A stretch of DNA of 64,000 nucleotides from assembly GCF_019352175.1 (NCBI RefSeq), contig NZ_JACBYI010000042.1, positions 1 to 64,000 on the forward strand. Reading direction: 5' to 3'. Under the pieces are notes generated by a model, which saw nothing but the letters and a program-made list of their open reading frames with translations, had not been told where the DNA came from and did not search any database. Shown here one piece after another: positions 55,690 through 63,639 of this stretch. The translations under genes and the position numbers were made by a program. Every line of letters starts with the position of its first letter. Within the stretch, counting starts at the first letter, position 1. Source of the stretch: Paenibacillus sp. S150. Lineage in GTDB: Bacteria > Bacillota > Bacilli > Paenibacillales > Paenibacillaceae.

Positions 55690-57152
55690 GAACCAGCATC
55701 AAGCTTAAGTTCAGCCTGTTTCTGGCCGTGCTGCTCATTGTGGCTATAAGTGTCTTGAGTTATCTGGTGCTGCGCGGAGTCGGGCGGAATCAACAGGCCC
55801 AGACCGAGAGCCTGCTTGCCCAGCATGTGAGAACCGTCAATCTGCGGGTCAAGCAGACGTATTATACCGGTACGAGGCTGGAGCCGCAGGCATTTATGCA
55901 GCAGCGGGGCAGAGCGCTGGCCGCAGAGCTGGCCGGATTCACCGGGCTGCAGGTTACGCTGTACGACGCAGAGGGGCAGCAGGTTGGGACATCCTTGCAG
56001 GAGGAAGGTCCGGCGGCGGGACAGACGCCTGCCGATGCCCTGGCCTACGCGCTGCAGAACAAAATTGCCTACCAGAGCGCCGGTGAAAGGCTGCTCTATC
56101 TGGCGCCGCTGCAAGGGCCGGATAACCAGATGGGAGTTGTGCAGCTTGAGTATTCGCTCCAGGCCGCCCAGAGCTTCCAGCGGACCTTGCTGAATCTGTT
56201 CCTTACAACCGGAGCCGCTGTTCTGGCCTTAAGCTTCATCGGCGGCTACCTGTATTTCAACCGGGCTGCCGCTGCCATTGGACGCCTCAAGAAGGCGGCG
56301 GAATCGATCCGCCGCGCCGAGTATATCACCGCTCCGCCGTTGAAGCGGAAGGATGAGCTGGGCGAGCTGGCGGAGGGCATTTACTTCATGAGCCGGGAGA
56401 TTGACAGCAGCATTGCCGCAAAGGATGAAGAGCAGCGCAAGCTGCAGCTCGCGGTGCAGAAGCTGCAGGCGCTGGAGCAGCAGCAGAAGCAGTACATCGG
56501 CAATATCAGCCATGAATTCAAGACGCCGCTGACCTCGATCAAGGCTTATGTGGACCTCTTGAACATGTATGACGATGATCCCAAGCTGCTGTCGGACGCC
56601 AAGCTCAGCATCGCCAGGGAAACCCAGCGCCTGTATGAGATGGTGGACAAGGTGCTGCAGCTGACGGCGCTGGAGAAATATGATTTCGAATCCCGGGCCG
56701 AACTGCTGGAGGTGCAGGGTGTGCTGCAGGATATCTGCAGCCGCATGAGAGGCAAGGCAGAGCGGTATGGGCTTACAATTACACTGGATGCAGAGCCTGC
56801 GCATATCTGGATCGACAAAGAAAGCTTTATGCATATCTTCATCAACCTGCTGGATAATGCGATTAAGTATAATGTTCCGCAAGGGACCGTGCATCTTCAG
56901 AGCGAGGTCAGGAGCCAGCGGGTCTGGATTACGGTCAGGGATTCAGGGATCGGCATTCCGGCGGAGGCCAGAGACAAAATCTTCGAGCCTTTCTATACCG
57001 TTAACCGCGACCGTGCCAGGCAGTCGGGCGGCACGGGGCTGGGGCTATCCCTCGTCCGGAATCTGGTGGAGAAGCAGAACGGCACCATTGCCCTGCTGGA
57101 AGCGGACGGTGAAGGTTCGGAGTTTCGGCTGTCTTTTCCGCTGGTGTCTTAA
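55686..57152 (+). CDS. Sensor histidine kinase (HisKA/HATPase)
   Basis: This is a 488-residue membrane kinase. TM1 is near 10-30 (FSLFLAVLLIVAISVLSYLV) and TM2 near 160-185, enclosing an extracellular sensor of about 130 residues. A HAMP domain follows, then HisKA with GNISHEFKTPLTSIKAY (His276), the N-box FINLLDNAIKYN, and G boxes DSGIGIP and GGTGLGLSLV. It is cotranscribed with the OmpR-type regulator. The signal is unknown. Confidence 0.95.
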   Translation: MRTSIKLKFSLFLAVLLIVAISVLSYLVLRGVGRNQQAQTESLLAQHVRTVNLRVKQTYYTGTRLEPQAFMQQRGRALAAELAGFTGLQVTLYDAEGQQVGTSLQEEGPAAGQTPADALAYALQNKIAYQSAGERLLYLAPLQGPDNQMGVVQLEYSLQAAQSFQRTLLNLFLTTGAAVLALSFIGGYLYFNRAAAAIGRLKKAAESIRRAEYITAPPLKRKDELGELAEGIYFMSREIDSSIAAKDEEQRKLQLAVQKLQALEQQQKQYIGNISHEFKTPLTSIKAYVDLLNMYDDDPKLLSDAKLSIARETQRLYEMVDKVLQLTALEKYDFESRAELLEVQGVLQDICSRMRGKAERYGLTITLDAEPAHIWIDKESFMHIFINLLDNAIKYNVPQGTVHLQSEVRSQRVWITVRDSGIGIPAEARDKIFEPFYTVNRDRARQSGGTGLGLSLVRNLVEKQNGTIALLEADGEGSEFRLSFPLVS

Positions 57153-57247
57153 AGGGAGGAAGTTTACAACTTGGAAACATTCCATGAGCGGTTTCGAAAT
57201 AAGCATCCGGTATGCTGGGAGCAACACAACCTGGGGGGAAACCATTT

Positions 57248-58369
57248 ATGAATCCTGAGAAGAGTGGCGGACTGCGCAAAGCGGCGCTGCTGCTGACGGG
57301 TGCGTCTGTTCTGCTGTCCATGGCCGCCTGCAGCACGGAAAATACTGAAGCCAGACAGACAATCGAGAAATCCGGCCAAAAAATCACCGTTCTGGACAAT
57401 ACAAGTGAATCGGTCTACACCAAGCTGCAGCTGGAGGGCATTGATAAAGTGGAGGGCGTTCGCGGAACGGATTTTGCCGGTGAGGATGCCATTGTGGTCG
57501 ATAAAGAGAACCGGGAGCTTCCGCCCCAGACGGTAGAAGGCGAGGAACGCTATCCGCATAATCTTTATCTCCACACCCTCTCCACGGGCAATGAGACCCC
57601 GTTGCAGGAAGGCGAAAAGAATTATGGGGCCGCTCAGCTGTCCCCTGATAAGAAGCGGCTATTCTACAAAGAGCTGTATGAAGCTACGGGGCTCGGCTAT
57701 ATTATGAATCTGTCCACGGGCGCTTCTGTGAGAATAAGCGGCTCGGAGTTCAGAGGTACAGAAGGGCAGTGGGCCGACAGCGAGCATGTGCTTTTTCCTG
57801 ATATGGAGGGAGCCATAATGAGGGCTGATGCGGACGGGGAGCTGGAAACGGTTCTGAAGATCGGGGCTTCTTTTGTTCATGAGGTGGTTCAGACGGGCAG
57901 CCGCATTCTCTATGTCACAGGCGAAGACAGCCAGCTCAGTGCCTATGACACCGAAACGAAGCAGTCCAAGGTGCTGAAGAAGAATGTAATGTGGGCCGTT
58001 CCGTCGCCGGATGGCAGCAGGCTGGCGATTGTGGAGCGGACCGGACCCGGAGTGATGGTGCTGAAGCTCTGTGACAGTGAGGGCAATGAGCAGGCCGCGC
58101 TGGCCTCGGGCCAGCAGATCTTCGGTACCAGCTGGTCGCCGGACGGCAGCAAGCTGGCGTATGCGATAACTGCCGCAAGCGCTGCTGAGAGCCAGGATGG
58201 CTTGTTCGTAACCGAAGTGGAAACCGGGGAACAGACGCCTGTGCTAAGTGATATTGAGGTGGCGGACCAGCTGCGCTGGAGCCCTTCCGGCAAGAAGCTG
58301 CTGGCCTCGGCCTCAATTCTGAATGAGACTGGCAACCGGTTCATTACGTATGTGGTGAGGCTGTCTTAA
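57248..58369 (+). CDS. TolB/WD40-like beta-propeller lipoprotein
   Basis: This 373-residue exported lipoprotein has a signal peptide with lipobox SMAAC (residues about 22-26). Repeated beta-propeller blades carry the TolB-type motif: LSPDKKRLFY, PSPDGSRLAIVE, WSPDGSKLAYAI, WSPSGKKLLASA. ATG 57248 follows GGGGGGA. It is 96 bp after the kinase gene and probably belongs to the same operon, perhaps as an extracytoplasmic accessory to signal sensing. That role is inference. Confidence 0.82.
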   Translation: MNPEKSGGLRKAALLLTGASVLLSMAACSTENTEARQTIEKSGQKITVLDNTSESVYTKLQLEGIDKVEGVRGTDFAGEDAIVVDKENRELPPQTVEGEERYPHNLYLHTLSTGNETPLQEGEKNYGAAQLSPDKKRLFYKELYEATGLGYIMNLSTGASVRISGSEFRGTEGQWADSEHVLFPDMEGAIMRADADGELETVLKIGASFVHEVVQTGSRILYVTGEDSQLSAYDTETKQSKVLKKNVMWAVPSPDGSRLAIVERTGPGVMVLKLCDSEGNEQAALASGQQIFGTSWSPDGSKLAYAITAASAAESQDGLFVTEVETGEQTPVLSDIEVADQLRWSPSGKKLLASASILNETGNRFITYVVRLS

Positions 58370-58409
58370 GCTGTCACAGGCATTCAGGGTTTCTTATACA
58401 ATACGCATT

Positions 58410-58439
58410 GGGGGCCGTGTCAAGCGTACGGCTCTCTTT
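58410..58439 (+). terminator. Weak terminator-like hairpin after the lipoprotein gene
   Basis: GGGCCGT and ACGGCTC pair with one wobble around GTCAAGCGT, followed by TCTTTG. The T-run is short. Confidence 0.4.
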
Positions 58440-58488
58440 GCATTGTATGTCTTTTCAGGAAGGTCCTTTTTTGATTTTAAATTCATAC

Positions 58489-58518
58489 TTGACAGGTGTG
58501 AATAAAGGGGTATATGAT
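58489..58518 (+). promoter_or_regulatory. Strong sigmaA promoter upstream of the MarR gene
   Basis: TTGACA (58489-58494), 18-bp spacer, TATGAT (58513-58518). Transcription would start near 58525, inside or just before the inverted repeat at 58530. Confidence 0.78.
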
Positions 58519-58529
58519 AGCAACAATAG

Positions 58530-58556
58530 TTCACTGTTAATTAAATGACCAGTGAA
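58530..58556. promoter_or_regulatory. Inverted repeat at the promoter, candidate MarR operator
   Basis: TTCACTG and CAGTGAA form a perfect 7-bp dyad around TTAATTAAATGAC, right after the -10 box. MarR regulators typically bind such palindromes to repress their own operon. Confidence 0.6.
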
Positions 58557-58600
58557 ATAATTTTTGCAAAATAATAACCTTGAGCTGATTGGACCGCCAA

Positions 58601-58648
58601 AGGCTCCCGCAACTGTTCCCGTACAGGGAATAGTTCGGGGGCCTTTTT
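58601..58648 (+). terminator. Strong terminator between promoter and marR start
   Basis: AGGCTCCCGCAACTGTTCCC pairs with GGGAATAGTTCGGGGGCCT around GTACA, followed by TTTTT. It lies 33-80 bp before the MarR start, in sense orientation, so it ends a transcript of about 120 nt or acts as an attenuator. Confidence 0.85.
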
Positions 58649-58680
58649 AATGGCCTATGATGTGGAAAGCAGGGAAAAGT

Positions 58681-59223
58681 ATGAACGACAATCATTGGAA
58701 GCAGCTGGAGGAGGCCGATTACCTGTTCCGCAAAATGGTGCGGAGATTCGTGAAGGAACGCGACCGCGTAAGTGTGGAGGGGATTGCCCTGCCGGGCATG
58801 CTGATACTGCAAAAGATCATCCGTGACGGCGAGCAGCGGCTCGGCGATCTTGCGGAGCAGCTGGATTTCACCTCGGGCGCCATCACGGCGCTGAGCGACA
58901 AGCTGGAGGCAGGCGGATATACGGTGCGCAGGCGCAAGGAGGATGACCGCCGGACGGTGCTGATGGGCATTACGGCGAAGGGCAGGGAGATGGTGGAGCG
59001 CAACGGCAACATCGGTGCCCGATGTATCACGCTTCTGTTCGAGGGATTCACCGAAGAGGAGCTTGCGCTGCAGAGCCGGTTCTACGAACGGATCATCGGC
59101 AATCTGGAGGGGTTCTCGGAGACCCTGCTGAGGCTGGCGCAGCAGAATGCTGAGGTTCCCGTTCCGCGAGACCCTGAACAGAAGCCGCGCGGGGGCGCGA
59201 AGAAGAATTATCTCAGCTACTGA
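58681..59223 (+). CDS. MarR-family transcriptional regulator
   Basis: This 180-residue winged-helix repressor has the DNA-binding core QRLGDLAEQLDFTSGAITAL, SDKLEAGGYTVRRRKEDDRR (recognition helix and wing DDRR). ATG 58681 has AGGGA upstream; the longer frame has no site. It is the first gene of the arylsulfotransferase/ABC group and probably its local regulator, responding to an aromatic or sulfur-containing ligand. The C-terminal extension (EQKPRGGAKKNYLSY) is basic. Confidence 0.9.
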   Translation: MNDNHWKQLEEADYLFRKMVRRFVKERDRVSVEGIALPGMLILQKIIRDGEQRLGDLAEQLDFTSGAITALSDKLEAGGYTVRRRKEDDRRTVLMGITAKGREMVERNGNIGARCITLLFEGFTEEELALQSRFYERIIGNLEGFSETLLRLAQQNAEVPVPRDPEQKPRGGAKKNYLSY

Positions 59224-59307
59224 GCTTATGCTCACAAAACTTAGGCGTATGCTTCCGAAGCGAGTTTTGTACGAAGCGGTTCAAGGAAGCTTATGCTCAC
59301 AAAACTT
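59223..59307 (+). repeat. Direct and inverted repeat leader ahead of the arylsulfotransferase gene
   Basis: AGCTTATGCTCACAAAACTT occurs at 59223-59242 and again at 59288-59307. Between them AGTTTTGT (59262-59269) is the reverse complement of the ACAAAACT in the direct repeat. Two mutually exclusive hairpins are therefore possible just before the ribosome-binding site. Confidence 0.75.
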
Positions 59308-59322
59308 TTAGGAGAGATGATC

Positions 59323-60777
59323 ATGGGACATTCAAGCGTATATCCGACAGGAGCCACAATATATAACCCAGGCAAGGCCTGGAGCGGTTATACTGTATTT
59401 CAGGCAGGCGACGAAGGGGTCGTGCTGATCGATATGAGCGGCAAAGAGGTGCATGTGTGGCAGGGGCTGATCGGGTTTCCGGCCAAGATTCTTCCCGGCG
59501 GCTTCGTGCTGGGCAGTACGGGCAGAAGAGATCCGAAATTCGGCATCCAGGACAATGTCGATCTGGTGCAGGTCGATTGGGAAGGCAATGTGGTCTGGAA
59601 ATATAACGGTTATGAGCATATTGAGGACCCCGGCTATGAACCGCTGTGGTACGCCCGCCAGCATCACGACTACCAGCGGGAGGGCAATCCGGTCGGCTAC
59701 TATGCTCCTGGTCTTGAACCTTCGGTTAACAGCGGAAAAACGCTGATTCTAGCCCATAAAAATCTGCATAACCACGAGATTTCCGACAAGCAGCTGCTGG
59801 ATGACACGATTATTGAAGTGGACTGGGAGGGCAATATTGTCTGGGAGTGGGCGGCAAGTGACCATTTTGCCGAGCTGGGCTTTGATGAGGCGGCGCGCAA
59901 TGTCCTGTTCCGGGATCCCAATACCCGCTCCTTCAGCGATCTGGGCGGCGGCGTGGGTGACTGGCTGCATATCAACTCAGCTTCATACGTAGGTCCGAAC
60001 AAATTCTATGATCACGGAGACGAGCGCTTCCATCCGGAGAACATCATCTGGGATGCCCGGGAGGCGAATATTATCGCCATCACCGACAAGCGCACCGGAG
60101 CCATTGTCTGGCGGCTGGGGCCGGATTACTCACTGCCTGAAGTGAAGCATATCGACTGGATTATCGGCCAGCATCACGCACACATCATTCCGAAGGGACT
60201 GCCGGGCGAAGGCAACCTGCTGGTGTTCGACAACGGCGGCTGGGGCGGCTACGGTCTGCCGAATCCCTCTTCGCCTTATGGGCAAAAGAACGCGCTGCGC
60301 GACCATTCGCGGGTGCTGGAGATCAATCCTGTGACGCTGGAGATTGAGTGGCAGTACACCTCGGCAGAGGCGGGCTTTTCCGTCCCGACGGATTCCTATA
60401 AGTTCTACAGTCCGTATATCAGCTCGGCGCAGCGGCTTCCAAACGGCAACACATTGATTACAGAAGGTTCGAATGGACGCCTGTTCGAGGTGACGGCAGA
60501 GCATGAGCTGGTCTGGGAGTATGTCTCTCCGTATACCGACCGGCGGAATACGAATATGGTCTACCGTTCATACCGTGTGCCTTATGCCTGGGTGCCGCAG
60601 CTGGAGAAGCCGCAGGAGAATGCGATTGAGCCGATTGATGTGTCCAGCTTCAGAGTGCCGGGAGCCGCACCGAAGGGATCGGATTCTGTCGTCAGCGTGG
60701 CAACAACACTGCCGTTTACGGAGGGCGCCGCTTGTGTGGCTACTGCGGATGAAGCCGGCGGCCGGAGAAGCGTGTAG
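59323..60777 (+). CDS. Aryl-sulfate sulfotransferase (ASST-like)
   Basis: This 484-residue protein is a predicted beta-propeller with repeated blades (VVLIDMSGKEVHVWQGL, LVQVDWEGNVVWKYNGYEHI, IIEVDWEGNIVWEWAASDHF). Histidine-rich loops (ARQHHDYQ, GQHHAHIIP) match arylsulfotransferase-type enzymes, which move sulfate between phenolic compounds without PAPS. There is no obvious signal peptide, unlike periplasmic AssT. AGGAG lies nine bases before ATG 59323. It is followed by a sulfonate-type ABC importer, so the group probably handles organosulfur compounds. Confidence 0.8.
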   Translation: MGHSSVYPTGATIYNPGKAWSGYTVFQAGDEGVVLIDMSGKEVHVWQGLIGFPAKILPGGFVLGSTGRRDPKFGIQDNVDLVQVDWEGNVVWKYNGYEHIEDPGYEPLWYARQHHDYQREGNPVGYYAPGLEPSVNSGKTLILAHKNLHNHEISDKQLLDDTIIEVDWEGNIVWEWAASDHFAELGFDEAARNVLFRDPNTRSFSDLGGGVGDWLHINSASYVGPNKFYDHGDERFHPENIIWDAREANIIAITDKRTGAIVWRLGPDYSLPEVKHIDWIIGQHHAHIIPKGLPGEGNLLVFDNGGWGGYGLPNPSSPYGQKNALRDHSRVLEINPVTLEIEWQYTSAEAGFSVPTDSYKFYSPYISSAQRLPNGNTLITEGSNGRLFEVTAEHELVWEYVSPYTDRRNTNMVYRSYRVPYAWVPQLEKPQENAIEPIDVSSFRVPGAAPKGSDSVVSVATTLPFTEGAACVATADEAGGRRSV

Positions 60778-60840
60778 GCCTGATCCGACATCAGCACTGC
60801 TGCAAATTTTTAAAATTTATAAACGACGAGGTGCATAGTC

Positions 60841-61869
60841 TTGAAAAAATCATGGTACGGCTCAGCCGCTCTGCTCTTATCCTTATCTCTCTTGCTGGTT
60901 CTCTCGGGCTGCAGCTCCAAGGGAGACGCGGCGGCCTCCGAAGGGAACGATAGCGGCAAGCCGAAGGCTCTAAAGATTAAAATTGCCGATATTAATACGA
61001 ATCCTACCTTCCGCGTGGCGCTGGATAAAGGCATCTTCGCGAAGCACGGCATCGATGCGGAAATCATTAACTTCGGCACCCCGGCTGAAGGTGTGAATGC
61101 GCTCTTCATCAAGCAGGTGGATGTCGCCTTCGGCGCTGACTTCCCGGTGCTGAACGCCGTGGCCAAGGGCGATTATTCGATCATTGCTTCTGCCGGGCAG
61201 GCGACAGATCAGGCGGCGGCGGTATGGAAGCTGTACGTAAGGGACGAGATCAAATCTGCCGCCGATTTGAAGGGCAAGAACCTAAGCTTCATGCGCGGCA
61301 CTTTTCTGCCGTACCTGTGGGATGAATATCTCAAGGAGCAGGGCATCGCACTGGGCGATGTGACGCTTACGGGACAGGGGGCATTCGACGAAGCCTTCAT
61401 TGCCCTGAAGCAGGGCGATGTAGATGCCGCCTGGTTCAGCGGCTCCGCGCTGACTGACAAGCTGGCCGCGCTTGAGGGCGTTCATGAGCTGACCGATATG
61501 TCCAAGACTCCGGTGCGCCTGGGGATGGGGATTGTTGCCGGAAATGAGTTCGTGCAGGCCAATTCCGGGGCGATCGGGGAATTCCTGGCGGCAGTGGATG
61601 AAGCTTCGGCTTATGCCCAGGCGCATCCTGAGGAAGTGGCGGAGCTGATGTTCAAGGAATTGAAGCAGCCGAAGGAAGCTACGCTCAAGGATCTTCCGAC
61701 CAACCCATGGAAGGTTGGATTTACGCAGGCTGCGTACGACAGCCTTGCCGGGCAGAAGAAATATATGGTTGATACGGGCATTATCGAGCAGGATTTTGAC
61801 CTGGACAGCAAGCTCAGTCTGGAGCCGCTGAAGCAGGCGCTGCCGGATAAAGTAACCTACACGAAATAA
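60841..61869 (+). CDS. Substrate-binding lipoprotein of a sulfonate/nitrate/taurine-type ABC importer
   Basis: This 342-residue exported lipoprotein has a signal peptide with lipobox LSGC (LLLSLSLLLVLSGCSSKGD) and a SsuA/NMT1-like fold: IADINTNPTFRVALDKGIFA, GVNALFIKQVDVAFGADFPV, and ALKQGDVDAAWFSGSA. TTG 60841 has GAGGTG upstream. It is the first component of a complete importer with the next two genes. The substrate is probably an organosulfur compound given the arylsulfotransferase, but nitrate- or thiamine-precursor-type ligands cannot be excluded. Confidence 0.9.
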   Translation: MKKSWYGSAALLLSLSLLLVLSGCSSKGDAAASEGNDSGKPKALKIKIADINTNPTFRVALDKGIFAKHGIDAEIINFGTPAEGVNALFIKQVDVAFGADFPVLNAVAKGDYSIIASAGQATDQAAAVWKLYVRDEIKSAADLKGKNLSFMRGTFLPYLWDEYLKEQGIALGDVTLTGQGAFDEAFIALKQGDVDAAWFSGSALTDKLAALEGVHELTDMSKTPVRLGMGIVAGNEFVQANSGAIGEFLAAVDEASAYAQAHPEEVAELMFKELKQPKEATLKDLPTNPWKVGFTQAAYDSLAGQKKYMVDTGIIEQDFDLDSKLSLEPLKQALPDKVTYTK

Positions 61870-61891
61870 CTTAATTTTCAGGAGGTGCCCC

Positions 61892-62668
61892 ATGTCTTTA
61901 CCTGCCAAGCAGCATGCCATTCATATTGAGCAGCTGCGCAAAAGCTACAGCGAGCCTGCGGCCGGGGATGTTCATTACATTATCAAGGATGTAAATCTGG
62001 TGGTCAAAGGCGGTGAGTTCTTCGTGCTGCTTGGTCCGAGCGGCTGCGGAAAATCGACACTGCTCAATATGATCGCCGGGTTTGTCTCCAAATCCGGCGG
62101 CAATCTGAGGGTGGACAACGTGGAGGTGGACAAGCCGGGCAGGGAGCGTGCGGTTGTGTTCCAGCAGGCGGATTCCTCCCTGTTCCCCTGGCTTACCGTG
62201 CGTGAGAATGTGGAGTTTGGGCTGCGCATGAAGAAGACCCCCAAGGCGGAGCGCCGGTCCATCTCGGACCGCTATATCGGCCTGGTCGGGCTGGGCGGCC
62301 ATGAAGAGAAGTTCCCGAAGGAGCTGTCGGGCGGCATGAAGCAGCGGGTGCAGCTGGCGCGGGTGCTGGCGAATGACCCGGCCATTCTGCTGATGGATGA
62401 GCCTTTTGGCGCGCTGGATGCAATGACCCGGCGGACGATGCAGAAGGAGCTGGTCCAAATCTGGCGGGAAACGCATAAAACCGTTATTTTTGTGACCCAT
62501 GATATTCAGGAAGCGCTGCTGCTCGGTGAACGCATCGGCATCATGTCTGTGGGCCCGTCCTCCAATATCACCGACGTTTATGACAATACGCTGCCCTTCC
62601 CGCGGGATGTGGCTTCACCGGCATTTTACTCGCTGTATAACCAAATTCAGAGCCATTTTGAAGAATAG
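61892..62668 (+). CDS. ABC importer ATP-binding protein, SsuB/TauB type
   Basis: This 258-residue ATPase has Walker A GPSGCGKST, Q-loop VVFQQADSSLFPWLTV, signature LSGGMKQRVQLARVL, Walker B ILLMDEPFGALD and H-loop FVTHDIQEALLLGERI. GGAGGTG precedes the ATG. It sits 22 bp after the binding-protein gene and 18 bp before the permease gene, so all three are one operon. Confidence 0.95.
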   Translation: MSLPAKQHAIHIEQLRKSYSEPAAGDVHYIIKDVNLVVKGGEFFVLLGPSGCGKSTLLNMIAGFVSKSGGNLRVDNVEVDKPGRERAVVFQQADSSLFPWLTVRENVEFGLRMKKTPKAERRSISDRYIGLVGLGGHEEKFPKELSGGMKQRVQLARVLANDPAILLMDEPFGALDAMTRRTMQKELVQIWRETHKTVIFVTHDIQEALLLGERIGIMSVGPSSNITDVYDNTLPFPRDVASPAFYSLYNQIQSHFEE

Positions 62669-62686
62669 ATCGGGGTGTGAGAACTA

Positions 62687-63463
62687 ATGAAATGGGTGGA
62701 GAAAAAATGGGTCTCCGTCTCGCTGCTGTGGATTGCCGCACTCAGCGTCTGGCAGCTTGGCGCCTGGATCTATGGTCCCGATGTCATCCCCGGCCCCTGG
62801 AGCACGCTTAAGGGAGGGCGGGAGCTGATTGAAGACGGCACCTTGATGCAGTATATCGGCATCAGCTTTTACCGTGTGCTTGTCGGCTGGGTGCTTGGCA
62901 GCCTGCTGGCTGTTCCGGCGGGGCTGATTATCGGAAAGGTGAATGTCATCCGCATTTTTGCCGAGCCGTTTCTGAATTTCATCCGTTTCATTCCGCCGAT
63001 TGCCTTCATTACACTGTTCCTGGTCTGGTTCGGCATCGGGGAGCAGTCGAAGATTGCCCTGATTATGTATGCCACCTTTTTCATCGTCGTGCTGAACACC
63101 TTAACGGGTGTAATGTCGGTGGAGGAGGACAAAATCCGCTCGGCGCGCAGCATGGGGGCGAATGAATGGCAGATACTGCTGCATGTGATTGTACCGGCTA
63201 CAATTCCGTATATCTTCACGGGTGTGCGCCTGGCGATGGGCACCTCCTACATGGCCATCATCGGCGCAGAGATGATCGCCTCGAACGAAGGTGTCGGCTA
63301 TCTGATCTGGAATTCCCGGCTGTTCTTCCGGACGGACTGGATTTTTGTCGGACTGTTCTGCCTGGGCTTCATGGGCTTTGCCACGGACCGGCTCTTCGGC
63401 TGGTTCGGCCGGAAGGTGCTCTACCGCTACGGCGTGGTCAATGTGGCTGCGCGGAGAAGGTAA
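62687..63463 (+). CDS. ABC importer permease, SsuC/TauC type
   Basis: This 258-residue membrane protein has about six helices. The first is ISVSLLWIAALSVWQLGAWI-like (SVSLLWIAALSVWQLGAWIY). The EAA loop reads SARSMGANEWQILLHVIVPA. IIGAEMIASNEGVGYLIWNS is typical of the sulfonate/nitrate/taurine group. It completes the importer. A terminator follows after 27 bp. Confidence 0.94.
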   Translation: MKWVEKKWVSVSLLWIAALSVWQLGAWIYGPDVIPGPWSTLKGGRELIEDGTLMQYIGISFYRVLVGWVLGSLLAVPAGLIIGKVNVIRIFAEPFLNFIRFIPPIAFITLFLVWFGIGEQSKIALIMYATFFIVVLNTLTGVMSVEEDKIRSARSMGANEWQILLHVIVPATIPYIFTGVRLAMGTSYMAIIGAEMIASNEGVGYLIWNSRLFFRTDWIFVGLFCLGFMGFATDRLFGWFGRKVLYRYGVVNVAARRR

Positions 63464-63490
63464 TGCGGAACACACCAATAGCTCTATAGA

Positions 63491-63527
63491 AAACAACTGT
63501 CCGGAAATCGGGATGGTTGTTTTTTTA
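63491..63527 (+). terminator. Terminator of the sulfonate-type operon
   Basis: ACAAC/GTTGT with inner TCC/GGGA pairing around GGAAATC, followed by TTTTTTT. Confidence 0.85.
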
Positions 63528-63624
63528 AAGAGAATTTATAGGTTTCACGCTAAAAATTATCCTTCTATTTTTGGAGAAACGGATACTGCCTCTTTCAGAG
63601 AACGGCGAAGCCGTTTCTTCTTAC
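63526..63624 (+). repeat. 95-bp hairpin repeat, copy at 63.5 kb
   Basis: AAAGAGAATTTATAGGTTTC, ACGCTAAAAATTATCCTTCT, then outer GAAACGG/CCGTTTC, inner CTGCCTCTTTCAGAG, ending AACGGCGAAGCCGTTTC. The inner stem uses a different sequence from the 51.8-kb copy, CTCT/AGAG in place of GTCC/GGAC. Confidence 0.75.
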
Positions 63625-63639
63625 AAATGCTGCTATTCC

